A DNA stretch of 64,000 nt from Candidatus Melainabacteria bacterium RIFCSPHIGHO2_02_FULL_34_12 (GCA_001784555.1 MFRM01000017.1:70282-134281), one strand, 5' to 3'; positions 33,440-43,214 are shown, numbered from the stretch's first letter. Notes: generated by a model from the letters alone, not told the origin. Numbers and translations: made by a program.

Positions 33440-34889
33440 TTACTTTTGCCTCAATTTCAACTTCTGTTCCTTTTCCATCTGATTTACTAAGTGAAATTTT
33501 ACCATTTAAATCCTCCGTAACCAATGTATTTATTATGTGCCACCCTAAACCGCTTGGTTTTTCTTTATCAAATACAGAAGGCATTCCTGAACCATTATCA
33601 TTAACTATTAAAGTGAAATTGTTTTCTTTTGTATCATCCAGCATAATATTTACCGATATTTCACCCAATGTAAGCTCATTAAATGCATGCTCATAACAAT
33701 TTGAGATAAGCTCATTTACAATAAGTGCAACACTAATTGCCTGTTCACTTTCCAGATAAAAGTCCTGAGGGCAATTTATGTTTACACTGATTTGCTTGTC
33801 TTCATAACTGAGCGTGTGCTGTAAATTTCTTACTATATTTTTAATCATCTGAGAGACATCTACTATCTGTACATTATCTGCCTGAGCCAAAAATTCATGC
33901 ACCAGTGTTATGCTATCTAACCTTAAAATAGCCTGCTGAAATGCTTCTTTAACAGCCTGATCATTTGATCTTCTAAGCTGCATCCTTAAAAGTGCAGCAA
34001 CTGCATTTAAGTTATTTTTAACACGGTGGTGAATTTCTTTAACAAGTGCACCTTTTACTTTAATTTCTTTTTCTTTCAATGAAAGTTCAGATACATCTCT
34101 AAGCACATGAATTTTATTGCTTTCAGAAAGATCAAAGCTGGTTATTTGCAGCGTACCACCGATACCTGAATATTTCTTTTTTAGAAGATTTATCACAGGT
34201 TCTGTTTGAAGAATTTCAGGATGAAAATCTTTGAAAAGCATTTGAAGTTTTGCACCAGCTGCCTTTTCCCTGACACCTAAAACTGAAACAAGAAGATTTT
34301 GTGCCATATAACTTATATACAAAATCTGCTCAGAATTATCGGTCAAAATAAAACCTTCCTGACCTACTAACTTAGGCCAATGCTTTAACCGATGTCGTTT
34401 TTGATTTAATGCACCCACTAAATCATCTGCAAGTTTGTTCCAGTTTTTTCCCAACAAACTTTCTGTAAGATATAAGTCTTTTTCAAATGAAATAATTGCA
34501 ATAATTTTATCGTAATGATAAATCGGATATACAACCTGCTGAGTTGGTCTGCCAGAAATCATTACACCATATACACCTACTGTTTTTTTGCCACTGTCAA
34601 ATGCTTTTTTCACAAATGGTTCTGATTTATTGGTGACAACACACCCTACAGAAGTCTCTAGAAATAACGTAGGGTGACCATGCGGTCTTTTAATATCAAC
34701 TAAAACATAATGATTATCTTTTTTAGCTTCAGCATATACCATTAAGTCAGTAGCTAAAAGATCGCTTATAAACTGAAAGTTATCCATAATACTTTCTAGT
34801 CTTCCAATTCCTTCCTCATTTAATGAAGAGCTGGACAAGCATATTTCTCTCACTCTTGAAATATTCTTATTTTTTTCTGAATTAATCAT
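33423..34889 (-). CDS. sensor histidine kinase, HisKA_2 type (PdtaS-like)
   Basis: This cytoplasmic kinase of 488 aa has no membrane segment. An N-terminal GAF-type region (about 1-150) and a PAS region (about 175-285) precede the HisKA_2 dimerization box VKEIHHRVKNNLNAVAALL and a HATPase domain (NELISNCYEHAF; VNDNGSGMP; GLGWHIINTL). HisKA_2 kinases with GAF-PAS input are the usual partners of ANTAR regulators, and the partner gene overlaps its end. The signal is unknown; a soluble sensor suggests a cytoplasmic ligand or redox state. Confidence 0.9.
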   Translation of the reverse strand: MINSEKNKNISRVREICLSSSSLNEEGIGRLESIMDNFQFISDLLATDLMVYAEAKKDNHYVLVDIKRPHGHPTLFLETSVGCVVTNKSEPFVKKAFDSGKKTVGVYGVMISGRPTQQVVYPIYHYDKIIAIISFEKDLYLTESLLGKNWNKLADDLVGALNQKRHRLKHWPKLVGQEGFILTDNSEQILYISYMAQNLLVSVLGVREKAAGAKLQMLFKDFHPEILQTEPVINLLKKKYSGIGGTLQITSFDLSESNKIHVLRDVSELSLKEKEIKVKGALVKEIHHRVKNNLNAVAALLRMQLRRSNDQAVKEAFQQAILRLDSITLVHEFLAQADNVQIVDVSQMIKNIVRNLQHTLSYEDKQISVNINCPQDFYLESEQAISVALIVNELISNCYEHAFNELTLGEISVNIMLDDTKENNFTLIVNDNGSGMPSVFDKEKPSGLGWHIINTLVTEDLNGKISLSKSDGKGTEVEIEAKVNARKE

Positions 34890-34905
34890 CGATTAAAATA
34901 TTCAT

Positions 34906-36129
34906 TTATATAATTTTTACGAACTTTCTTTTTCCTATTTGCAAAACAGAATTTTTATCACCCATAGTAATTAAAAGGTTCGGGTTATCTATAGTATTAG
35001 ACCTTAATTTAACCCCTCCCCCTTGAATTAGTCTTTTTGCTTCTGCTTTTGATGAAACCATTTTAGACAGATACATTAAATCAATAATTTTCAGGGGTTC
35101 CTTTAATATATATTCATCAACTTTTTCAGGGATCTCATTTTTCCTGAATTGCTTTATGAAATTTTCTTCGGATTTTATAGCCGTATTTTCATCATATAAC
35201 TGCTTTACAAGTCTGTGAGCCAAAACCATTTTAACGTCTCTTGGATTTTTACCGTTTTTCATATCTTCTTCATAAGACAGAATTTGTTTTATTTGTTCAT
35301 TTGTAACTAATTTAAAATAATGAATTATTAACTCATCCGGAATACTCATTGCTTTTCCAAAAACCTCATCCGGAGAATCTTTTAAAGAAATAAGGTTATT
35401 AAATGTTTTTGACATTTTTTTTGTACCGTCCAATCCTATTAAAAGCGGCAACAAAATAACTAGTTGTTCATCTTGTTTAAAATGTTTTTGCATATGCCTG
35501 CCAAATAAAACATTAAATGTTTGATCTATGCCTCCTACCTCAATATCAGCTTTTATATATACAGAGTCATATCCCTGAAGTATAGGATATAAAACCTCAT
35601 GCAAATAAAGAGGTTGTCCATTTTCAATTCTGGACCCAAAAGCTTCTTTCCCGACTAATTGATTAATTGTAACCAGGTGAGCAAGTTTAATTAGATCTGC
35701 TGTTCTTAGGTCATTTAGCCAGTCATAGTTATTCAGAATCTCAACTTTTTCTAAATCAAGAATTTTTGATATCTGATTTAAATATGTTTTTGAATTGTTT
35801 TTAACCTCTTCAATTGATAATGGAGGTCTTGCCTCATTTCTACCGCTAGGGTCGCCAACAGTAGCAGTAAATCCACCAATAATTAAAACCGGCTTATGCC
35901 CTAAATCCTGAAACTTTTTTAACATTTGAAGACATACAGTATGTCCTAAATGCAAATCAGAAGTAGTAGGATCAATTCCAAGCTTTACTCTAAGTGTTTT
36001 TTTTTCTTTATCTGCTTTATGAAATAATTCTGCAAGTCCAAGAGCACCATTAGGCAAAAACAATGCTTCAGTTGACGATACAAATTCTTCTGCCTGATCA
36101 ATATATTTTTGCGGTAAGCTTTTATCCAT
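34906..36129 (-). CDS. tyrS: tyrosyl-tRNA synthetase
   Basis: This class I synthetase charges tRNA-Tyr. It has the HIGH variant HLGHT in DPTTSDLHLGHTVCLQML, the GGFTATVGDPSGR loop, the KMSKS variant KKMSKTFNN, and a C-terminal S4 RNA-binding domain (MVSSKAEAKRLIQGGGVKL). The 407 aa length and loop pattern place it in the TyrZ-like bacterial branch. TATAAT (36144-36139) ends 9 nt before the ATG and there is no Shine-Dalgarno. Confidence 0.95.
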   Translation of the reverse strand: MDKSLPQKYIDQAEEFVSSTEALFLPNGALGLAELFHKADKEKKTLRVKLGIDPTTSDLHLGHTVCLQMLKKFQDLGHKPVLIIGGFTATVGDPSGRNEARPPLSIEEVKNNSKTYLNQISKILDLEKVEILNNYDWLNDLRTADLIKLAHLVTINQLVGKEAFGSRIENGQPLYLHEVLYPILQGYDSVYIKADIEVGGIDQTFNVLFGRHMQKHFKQDEQLVILLPLLIGLDGTKKMSKTFNNLISLKDSPDEVFGKAMSIPDELIIHYFKLVTNEQIKQILSYEEDMKNGKNPRDVKMVLAHRLVKQLYDENTAIKSEENFIKQFRKNEIPEKVDEYILKEPLKIIDLMYLSKMVSSKAEAKRLIQGGGVKLRSNTIDNPNLLITMGDKNSVLQIGKRKFVKII

Positions 36130-36138
36130 AATCTATTT

Positions 36139-36144
36139 ATTATA
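36139..36144 (-). promoter_or_regulatory. -10 box before tyrS
   Basis: TATAAT on the minus strand lies 9 nt before the tyrS ATG. This supports a separate, probably leaderless transcript. Confidence 0.45.
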
Positions 36145-36169
36145 TTCCAGAAGGCACCTGTACATTAGT

Positions 36170-38164
36170 TTACGCTGATAATTCCTTCAGTTTTGCCTCA
36201 ACATTTTCTTTATATTCCCCCTGCGGTTCAATCTGTAAATATTTTTCAAAGGATTCCCTGGCTTTGCCTTTATCATTAGCAGACATATATGACAGTCCTA
36301 AGGCATAGTAAGCAGCTGCATATTTATTATTTATTTCAATAGCTTTTAAAAAAGCATTTTTAGCTTCTTCATTTTTATTTTCTTCATGATACAGCAAGCC
36401 AAGATTATAATAAGCAAGATAATTATCAAATTGCAAAGAAATTACTTTCATATAAGTGTTAATAGCTTGTTCTTTAACTCCAAGATATTTAAATGCATTT
36501 GCCAAAAGCATTAATGCATTTAGATTACTTGGCTCAAATTTTAAAAACTCCTGAAGCTGTCCTAAAGCACCATAGAAATCTTTTTGCTCAAGCAAGAATT
36601 GTGCAAGCTTAAATCTAGTAATACTACTATTATCAAGTGCAGCAGCTAATCTGAATTGATCAATGGCTTCCTGTTTATTTCCCATAGCAGATAAAAATTT
36701 CGCATAAGATATCCTGGCTTCAATATTGTTTTTATCAATTTCCAGCCAGCTTTTATATGTTTTTAATAAATTAGAATTGTCATTTACTTTTACATAGACA
36801 TCTGCAAGCGCTTTATATACCTTTGATGGATAAGAAAAATTGTTGTTAATTGCACTTTCAAGATAACTTATAGCCTGGGATGGATTGCCTTCATCACTCA
36901 GAAGAACTCCTAAGTTATATAAAATATTTGAATCATTTGGGGTTTCTCTTAGAATAGATTCATATAATATTTTAGCTTCAGAGTAATTTTTTACCATCTG
37001 CGAACAATAAGCAAGACTAGCTTTAACTTCCAGGTCATATTTGTTTTTTTTATCTTGTAATTCAATTAATTTCCTGTAATAATTTATTGCATTGTGATAT
37101 TCATTTTTAGCCTGATATATTTTTGCCAGATTGAAATATACAGTTTCATTTTCGGGATCCTTTTCTAACAGTTTCAACCAGGAAGCAACTGCTTTTTCGT
37201 CTTTTTTTGAAAGCTGAAGCATATATGCTTTATAAAGCAAAAGTTCCTTATCTGACGGATTAAGTTCTAATGCCTTATCAAAAATTTCTGATGCTCTTTC
37301 ATAATTTCCTGTCCTCCATAGAAATGAAGCATATTCTACAGGAATCTCCGGATTTAATGGTTCAAGTTTAACTGCATAGAGATAATCAGCCTCTGCATCA
37401 TTTAATTTTGTTAATTTATCCAGCACAAATGCCCTATCTAAATATAAATCTACGACAGAAGAATCAATTGAGATTGCTTTATCAAGTGTAATTTTTGCTT
37501 CTTCTAATTCAGCTAGTGCAATCTGAGACTTTGCTAAATTATGCAATAAATTTATGTTTAAACCTTCATAATTTAGTACAAATTTATATTGCTCTTGAGC
37601 TAATGAATAATCCATAATGGAATGATATGCATTTCCAAGAGCAGCCCGTGCTCGTAATTGATAAGGATACATAATAACTACTTTCCCTAGATTCTCTACA
37701 GCACACTTGTAATCAGCTGCTAAAAAACAACTTAAACCTAAATTAGATCTTAATAAAGTATTTTCAGGCTCTAAAGTAATTGCCTGGCGATATGAACTTA
37801 TAGCATCATTATATTTTTTACTTTCCAGATATGCATTTCCAAGAAGCACATATATAAGTGCATCATCCGGAGCAATATTAGATGCCTGTTTTAAAGTAGC
37901 TCTTGCAAGATCATAATTTGAAAGCTGGATGTATAATTCTCCAAGCTCTGTCAGAGTAGCAGCATCATTTGGCTCAAGAGCTAAAGCATTATTAAATGCT
38001 ACAACTGCTTCTTTTAATTTTCCTGCAAGATGTAATTTTATTCCCTGCTCAAAATACGAACTTGAGTAAACATTATTTTTTTTCTTTATAGGCGTTAATC
38101 CACTTGACGCTATAAGAATTTGTAAGACTAAAAATAATCGAAATAAGATAGAGATAATTGACAT
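36170..38164 (-). CDS. large TPR-repeat protein with N-terminal signal/anchor
   Basis: A hydrophobic N-terminus (SIISILFRLFLVLQILIASSG) is followed by about 18 tetratricopeptide repeats covering the remaining roughly 630 residues; clear units end in ALALEPND, AITLEPEN, ALELNPSD, FLKFEPSN and YLQIEPQG. It is therefore an exported or membrane-tethered scaffold for protein-protein contacts. No catalytic domain is seen. TATAAT lies 8 nt before the ATG. The gene is 16 nt after dapL, but the promoter suggests separate control. Confidence 0.85.
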   Translation of the reverse strand: MSIISILFRLFLVLQILIASSGLTPIKKKNNVYSSSYFEQGIKLHLAGKLKEAVVAFNNALALEPNDAATLTELGELYIQLSNYDLARATLKQASNIAPDDALIYVLLGNAYLESKKYNDAISSYRQAITLEPENTLLRSNLGLSCFLAADYKCAVENLGKVVIMYPYQLRARAALGNAYHSIMDYSLAQEQYKFVLNYEGLNINLLHNLAKSQIALAELEEAKITLDKAISIDSSVVDLYLDRAFVLDKLTKLNDAEADYLYAVKLEPLNPEIPVEYASFLWRTGNYERASEIFDKALELNPSDKELLLYKAYMLQLSKKDEKAVASWLKLLEKDPENETVYFNLAKIYQAKNEYHNAINYYRKLIELQDKKNKYDLEVKASLAYCSQMVKNYSEAKILYESILRETPNDSNILYNLGVLLSDEGNPSQAISYLESAINNNFSYPSKVYKALADVYVKVNDNSNLLKTYKSWLEIDKNNIEARISYAKFLSAMGNKQEAIDQFRLAAALDNSSITRFKLAQFLLEQKDFYGALGQLQEFLKFEPSNLNALMLLANAFKYLGVKEQAINTYMKVISLQFDNYLAYYNLGLLYHEENKNEEAKNAFLKAIEINNKYAAAYYALGLSYMSANDKGKARESFEKYLQIEPQGEYKENVEAKLKELSA

Positions 38165-38172
38165 ACAATTAA

Positions 38173-38178
38173 ATTATA
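38173..38178 (-). promoter_or_regulatory. -10 box before the TPR gene
   Basis: TATAAT on the minus strand ends 8 nt before the ATG, in a 16-nt gap after the dapL stop. There is no ribosome-binding site. Confidence 0.45.
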
Positions 38179-38180
38179 TA

Positions 38181-39401
38181 TCAGCGAAGAAAAACAATAC
38201 CTGCTTTTTCCATTCTGTCCACAGCAAGAGACAATCTTTCTTTTTTATCCACAAGAGCAATTCTGACATAATCTTCCCCATAGGTTCCAAATGAACCTCC
38301 AGGAATAGTGGCTATATGTGCTTTATGTAAGAGAGCAGAGCAAAAATCAAAACTGGATTTGTAAGGCTTGGGCACTGGAAGCCAAATATACATAGCTCCA
38401 CCTGGAGTAGGAATATTCCATCCAATCTTTTTAAGCTTAGTAAGCATTACATCTCTTCTTTCTTCATAAATTTTTGCAGTCTTCTTATGTTCAGAAAGAC
38501 TAATAGAAAAAGCCTTAATGCTTGCTGACTGAATAATATTGCAAACGCCATAATCAGTGTTTGTTTTTATTTCATATATAGCACTGATGATTTTTGAATT
38601 ACCGACAACAAATGCAATTCTCCACCCGGCCATGCTGTAGGTTTTTGAAAAAGTATGGAATTCTATGGCTATATCCTTAGCTCCATCAACCTCAAAAATA
38701 CTATGTGCAATACGACCATCAAAAGTTAATTCTGAATATGCAAGATCACTTACAAGCAATATTTGATTTTTCTTACATAGGTGAACTACTCTCTCTAAAA
38801 ATTCAAAATCACAAGTTGCACCTGTAGGATTATTCGGGTAGCTTATAAAAAACAACTTAGCTTTATCTAAAACAGACTGCGGTATTGAATCAAGATCAGG
38901 AATAAAATTATTTTTTTCAGTTAAAGGAAGCTCATGTACCATGCCCCCAGCCAGAAGAGTACCTCTAGCATGAACCGGATAGTAAGGACTTGGAACTATA
39001 GTTAAATCCCCGGGATTAATTATTGCAAATGCCAGATGTGTTATTCCTTCTTTTGATCCAGAGAGAGGCAATATTTCATTTTCAGGACTAAGATTTACAG
39101 AAAATCTTTTATTCATCCACTCACTGGCAGCCTGCTTAAATTTAGTCTGACCCCAAAATGGCGGGTATCTGTAATTAATAGGTTCTTTTACAGCCTTAAT
39201 ACACTCTTCAATTACAACTTCAGGTGAAGGCAGATCAGGACTGCCAAGACTTAAATCAATTACATCTACGCCTTTTTTTTGAAGCTCCTGTTTTTCAGCA
39301 TCTAATTTTGCAAAAATATATGACGGTACATAACTTAATCTGTCTGCTAATTTCAGGAATTCTTTTTGACTTTTTGGCTCTTCTTCTGATTTTATGGTCA
39401 T
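38181..39401 (-). CDS. dapL: class I aminotransferase, probable LL-diaminopimelate aminotransferase
   Basis: A PLP-dependent fold-type I enzyme: DLSLGSPDLPSPE, NYRYPPFWGQ, SYPNNPTGA, LLVSDLAYSEL and the PLP lysine in FHTFSKTYSMAGWRIAFVVGN. The pattern matches the DapL/AlaC branch. DapL makes LL-diaminopimelate for lysine and peptidoglycan in one step and is typical of Cyanobacteria and Chlamydiae; AlaC-type alanine synthesis is the alternative. ATG 39401 is chosen over TTG 39425. No other lysine gene is near. Confidence 0.82.
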   Translation of the reverse strand: MTIKSEEEPKSQKEFLKLADRLSYVPSYIFAKLDAEKQELQKKGVDVIDLSLGSPDLPSPEVVIEECIKAVKEPINYRYPPFWGQTKFKQAASEWMNKRFSVNLSPENEILPLSGSKEGITHLAFAIINPGDLTIVPSPYYPVHARGTLLAGGMVHELPLTEKNNFIPDLDSIPQSVLDKAKLFFISYPNNPTGATCDFEFLERVVHLCKKNQILLVSDLAYSELTFDGRIAHSIFEVDGAKDIAIEFHTFSKTYSMAGWRIAFVVGNSKIISAIYEIKTNTDYGVCNIIQSASIKAFSISLSEHKKTAKIYEERRDVMLTKLKKIGWNIPTPGGAMYIWLPVPKPYKSSFDFCSALLHKAHIATIPGGSFGTYGEDYVRIALVDKKERLSLAVDRMEKAGIVFLR

Positions 39402-39537
39402 TTTTTTACTTTTATAGTTTAACAATTTAAAAGTTTAAATTTATAAGAGTATTATTCTAACAAATTAAACAAATTGAGTATAGCATTGCTATTGATTCGC
39501 TGGATATTTCAAACAAACGCTAGAATAAAATATAAAT

Positions 39538-40359
39538 ATGGCAAAGAAAAACAAACTTTTAATCATTGGCGGAGGCAATATGGGATATGCCATAGCAAAT
39601 GGCATGTCTAGCCATAAGAACGTAAAGAAATCTGAAATTATTTTTACAGAATCAAAGCCAGAAAGAATTAGATTTTTAACTAAAAATGACTATAAGACTT
39701 TTTCTAATATAGAAGCAGCTTTAAAGAACAATAAACAAAAGACCTATGCTGTATTACTTGCAGTAAAACCAAACGATATTAGAGAAGTACTAAAAGAACT
39801 TAAGAGCCATATTTTAAGAGATACGATTATTATTTCAATAGCAGCAGGAATTAAAATAAAAAAACTTTCAGCCTGTCTGCCGGCAAACCAGCCTATAGCT
39901 AGAATCATGCCAAATACACCCTGCCAGATAGGCAAAGGAATGAGCGTTATTACCTTTAATAAAAATGTAAGCAAGTCACAAAAAAGTACTGTAATAAAAA
40001 TATTTAAGTCTGTAGGCAAGACCACTATTCTTCCTGAAGCAAACTTTGATCTAGTAACAGCAATTTCGGGCTCAGGTCCTGCATATTTTTGTTATTTAAT
40101 AGAGCTGTTAATAAAGAGCGGAGAAAAGCTGGGACTAAACAAAAAAATATCAGAAGAGCTTGTTTTAGAAACTGCACTAGGAACAATTTATTTGTTAAAC
40201 AATTGTGCTTTATCCCCGGAAGCTTTAAGAGCTACTGTAACCTCCCCAAATGGCACGACAGAAGCAGCTTTAAAAGTTTTTCAAAAAAGAAATTGGAACA
40301 ACATAATTTATGAAGGAGTAAAAGCTGCTAAAAACAGAGCAGCTCAGTTAAGTAAATAA
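39538..40359 (+). CDS. proC: pyrroline-5-carboxylate reductase
   Basis: It makes proline from P5C with NAD(P)H. It has the N-terminal Rossmann motif IIGGGNMGYAIANGM, LLAVKPNDI, IARIMPNTPCQIGKGM and the C-terminal signature ISGSGPAYFCYLIE ... TVTSPNGTTEAAL. The 273 aa length is standard. The stop codon overlaps the ATG of the next TPR gene (TAATG), so the following plus-strand genes may be coupled to it. TAGAAT lies 11 nt before the ATG. It complements putA, which degrades proline, at the end of the window. Confidence 0.95.
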   Translation: MAKKNKLLIIGGGNMGYAIANGMSSHKNVKKSEIIFTESKPERIRFLTKNDYKTFSNIEAALKNNKQKTYAVLLAVKPNDIREVLKELKSHILRDTIIISIAAGIKIKKLSACLPANQPIARIMPNTPCQIGKGMSVITFNKNVSKSQKSTVIKIFKSVGKTTILPEANFDLVTAISGSGPAYFCYLIELLIKSGEKLGLNKKISEELVLETALGTIYLLNNCALSPEALRATVTSPNGTTEAALKVFQKRNWNNIIYEGVKAAKNRAAQLSK

Positions 40360-41180
40360 TGAAACAATCTTTTCCTTCTATTTTTCTTGCCTCTTGCCTC
40401 TTGCTTCTTGCCTCTTGCCTCTTGCTTCTTGCCTCTTGCTTCTTGCCTTTTGCTTCTTTCTCTCAAGAACCTCTAATGCTTACTACAGAAACCGAAGATA
40501 TATCACTTACTGACGATATAAACATTGCAAGAGCTCAGGTTGCAAAATATCCTGATAATCCTGAAGCTCGTTTTAATCTTGCAATAGCATTAAGCAGAAC
40601 CAGTATAGTTGAAGATGCAATAAAAGAACTAAGAAAAACAAAGCTTCTTTTAAGGAAACCAGAAAATAAAGGTGTAATAGATAAAAAAATAAATGAATAT
40701 AAAATCATTTTAGATACGCAGCCAGATGCCCATAACATTAAATACAGACTGGCATTTAGTTATTATCTAAAAGCATACTTAATATCAAAGGAAATTCAGA
40801 AATCAAAAATCAATGACTCAAAATCAGATAACAAGAAAGATAAATCCAGCTTAAATCTCCTTGGTTCAAATCATTTTGTCACAAATGAAGATAATAAAGA
40901 AATTAAAGAAAATCTCAATCAAAGCATTTATTGTTTTAATAATCTTTTAAAATCAAAACCAGATGACATTTGGGCTAAAGTTTACTATGGTTTTATTCTG
41001 GCAGAACAATACAACGAGTATAAAAAAGCCAGAGAATTATGGACTGATGCACTAAGACAAAATCCTAACAATCCTGCGCCTCATTTTTTTCTTGGTGAGT
41101 TACATCTTAAAGAAGGCGATTTGAAGGAAGGGCTTACCGAAATATCACAGGCAATATTATTAAGATCACTTGGTAATTAA
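40359..41180 (+). CDS. exported TPR protein with a repeat-built signal peptide
   Basis: The N-terminus is a hydrophobic signal made of near-identical blocks (LASCLLL repeated), encoded by a 7-bp tandem repeat. Each LASC fits a lipobox, so it may be a lipoprotein, or be cut later after FASFS. The rest carries TPR-like repeats (ARFNLAIALSR, then AKVYYGFILAEQ and APHFFLGELHLKEGDLKEG). It is coupled to proC and lies 23 nt before the LptC-like gene, so an envelope role is likely. The exact role is unknown. Confidence 0.75.
   Translation: MKQSFPSIFLASCLLLLASCLLLLASCFLPFASFSQEPLMLTTETEDISLTDDINIARAQVAKYPDNPEARFNLAIALSRTSIVEDAIKELRKTKLLLRKPENKGVIDKKINEYKIILDTQPDAHNIKYRLAFSYYLKAYLISKEIQKSKINDSKSDNKKDKSSLNLLGSNHFVTNEDNKEIKENLNQSIYCFNNLLKSKPDDIWAKVYYGFILAEQYNEYKKARELWTDALRQNPNNPAPHFFLGELHLKEGDLKEGLTEISQAILLRSLGN
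40386..40455 (+). repeat. 7-bp tandem repeat inside a signal-peptide coding region
   Basis: Nine consecutive heptamers of CTTGCCT or CTTGCTT, followed by a degenerate one (TTTGCTT). Seven is not a multiple of three, so gain or loss of one unit shifts the frame and switches the gene off; three units restore it with seven more or fewer residues. Confidence 0.9.
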
Positions 41181-41203
41181 GATTTACTGAAAAGTCAATT
41201 ATT

Positions 41204-42241
41204 ATGTTTAAAAAATTAAATTCTTCAAAAAGACTTCCCTTATTAATAACAGTTGGAATAATTATTTTCATCTCATATGGAGTTATAAGAGGTTCTATTC
41301 TTGTTCACAAAACAGAAAAAGAGTTAAGTCCTGAAAAACATATTGAAGAAGCAGAAACTAAAAGCTACAAATTAAAAGAAATTGACGCCATAACCGGTGA
41401 TATCAGATGGGAACTCACTGCTGAAGAAGGAAGAACAGAAGACAATTTACAAGCAGCTACCATTAAAAACATACAAGCAAAAGTCTATAAAAACATGCTT
41501 GTAGTTTTTAATCTTTATGCTCCACAAGGGAAGGCTAATGCATCGACAAAAGAAATTCTTTTATACGGAGATGTAATTGCAAATGACGCAAAGAAAGATT
41601 TTTTACTACACAGTAATCAGATCTCACTTGGCATGGGTACTTCAATAGAAGCACAAAAGGGATTTAATTTAGTCCTTAAGAACACAGGAACTGTTATTGG
41701 AGAAAGCGCATTAATAAATGAAGACCAGTCAAAGATTACTGTAAAAAAACTAAAAGAAGCTGCATTTAAAGATATTTTAATCTCAGGAGAAAATGTTTAT
41801 ATTGAAAAGAATGAAAAAGGCGATTTAACTAAAGCAATAATTTCAGACGGCGGAAATATAATTCTTAAAAATAAAAACAATGATGTTTTAAATGCAAATA
41901 AAATCAAATGGGAAAAAGACAAGGATATTGAAGCAAGTGGCAATGTAATATACACATCCCAAGATAAGATTTTTAAAGCGGGTTATTTACTAGTAAAACC
42001 TAATAATAAATTTTATGCAAAAAACAATGTAGTAATTCTTCATGGAGAAACACAATGTTTTGGTGATTCATTTTCTTACGAAAACAATTCCATAATTACA
42101 ATAACGGGCAATCCTAAAGCAGTACAGGAAAGCAAACAAATATTTGCCGATAAAATTGTTTACAATCTGGACACGAATAAACTTGAAGCCATAGGTAATG
42201 TAAGGACTTTAGTAAGAGATATTAAAGAAAACAATCCATGA
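41204..42241 (+). CDS. lptC: LptC/OstA-like LPS export protein
   Basis: One N-terminal membrane helix (LPLLITVGIIIFISYGVI) is followed by an LptC-like beta-jellyroll (about residues 50-200; KEIDAITGDIRWELTAEEGR) and further OstA-like strands (ASGNVIYTSQDKIFKAG ... YAKNNVVILHGETQ). In the Lpt bridge, LptC links the inner-membrane transporter to LptA and passes LPS across the periplasm. At 345 aa it is longer than E. coli LptC (191 aa), so it carries extra jellyroll repeats, as in Cyanobacteria. It overlaps the following LptA-like gene by 4 nt. Confidence 0.8.
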   Translation: MFKKLNSSKRLPLLITVGIIIFISYGVIRGSILVHKTEKELSPEKHIEEAETKSYKLKEIDAITGDIRWELTAEEGRTEDNLQAATIKNIQAKVYKNMLVVFNLYAPQGKANASTKEILLYGDVIANDAKKDFLLHSNQISLGMGTSIEAQKGFNLVLKNTGTVIGESALINEDQSKITVKKLKEAAFKDILISGENVYIEKNEKGDLTKAIISDGGNIILKNKNNDVLNANKIKWEKDKDIEASGNVIYTSQDKIFKAGYLLVKPNNKFYAKNNVVILHGETQCFGDSFSYENNSIITITGNPKAVQESKQIFADKIVYNLDTNKLEAIGNVRTLVRDIKENNP

Positions 42242-43212
42242 AATATTTAAAAGCTAAAATACTATTATTGTGCTTCCAATCTTTATTTGTTTCTATTGCT
42301 TTTGCTGAAGAATTTGAGATTAAACATGCCGACTCATTAGAAGCCGAGAAAGAAAAAATAAATATAAAAGGCAGCGTGGTAATTAATTATAAGGATTCAG
42401 TCATTGAAGCACCTGAATGTATTATTGAATCAAACAGTAAAGGTGAACCAGAAAAAGCAATATTTACAGGAAGAGCTAAATTGAAACTAAAAGATCGGAT
42501 TTTAGAAGGCGATAAAATAACTGTTTCGATTAAAGATAAGGTCATAATTGCAGAAGGGAACACTTTGTCAAAATTAAAAGACAAAAAAAACAATGATATA
42601 GAAATTTCTGCCGACTTTCAGGAACTGCACTGGAGCGGTGAAGATGCAAATGCAAAAGGCAATCTTAAAACCATATATCAGGACACTGAAGTAAATTCTG
42701 ATGAAGCAAAAATTATATATAAAAACAAAAGACCAGAACAAGCAGTCTTTTTAGGAAAATTAAAGCAAGCGAATCTGGAACAGCCTACCAGTATTACTTT
42801 TGCAAATGAGTTTACCTTTGATATAGACTCAAAAAATATACAGGGAAGAGGAGACGTAAAAAGCACAATATGGCCAAATCAAAAACTCCCCAGAGAAAAA
42901 CAGGATCCTGTTCATTTAAATTCTGAAGATCTTTATATAGATCAGGGAAGTGGAATTATAACTGCGAAATCAGGGATTGAAAAAGTTAACGTAGACTACC
43001 AAGACACCAAAGGTGAAAGTCGTGAAGCCTATCTTATAAGGGACAATAAAGACGGTAAACCCGAGAAAATACTTTTTATCGGAAATGCTAATGTCAGCCA
43101 AATAGACAAACAAATTACCTCAGAAGAAGTAGTCTTTAACTTCAAAGATAAAAAGCTAACAAGTAACACAAAAACCAACATCAGACCAAAAACAATAATT
43201 TTTAAAAAATAA
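42238..43212 (+). CDS. lptA: LptA/OstA-like periplasmic protein
   Basis: A cleavable signal peptide (LLLCFQSLFVSIAFA, then EEFEIKHADSLEAE) leads into a repetitive beta protein with alternating 'KA-FxGRAKLKLKD' and 'DxAKIIYKNKRPEQAVFLGK' strands, as in OstA/LptA. The likely role is the periplasmic LPS bridge together with the preceding LptC-like protein. At 324 aa it has about twice the usual LptA length. The ATPase LptB and permeases LptFG are not in the window. Confidence 0.8.
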   Translation: MKYLKAKILLLCFQSLFVSIAFAEEFEIKHADSLEAEKEKINIKGSVVINYKDSVIEAPECIIESNSKGEPEKAIFTGRAKLKLKDRILEGDKITVSIKDKVIIAEGNTLSKLKDKKNNDIEISADFQELHWSGEDANAKGNLKTIYQDTEVNSDEAKIIYKNKRPEQAVFLGKLKQANLEQPTSITFANEFTFDIDSKNIQGRGDVKSTIWPNQKLPREKQDPVHLNSEDLYIDQGSGIITAKSGIEKVNVDYQDTKGESREAYLIRDNKDGKPEKILFIGNANVSQIDKQITSEEVVFNFKDKKLTSNTKTNIRPKTIIFKK

Positions 43213-43214
43213 AG

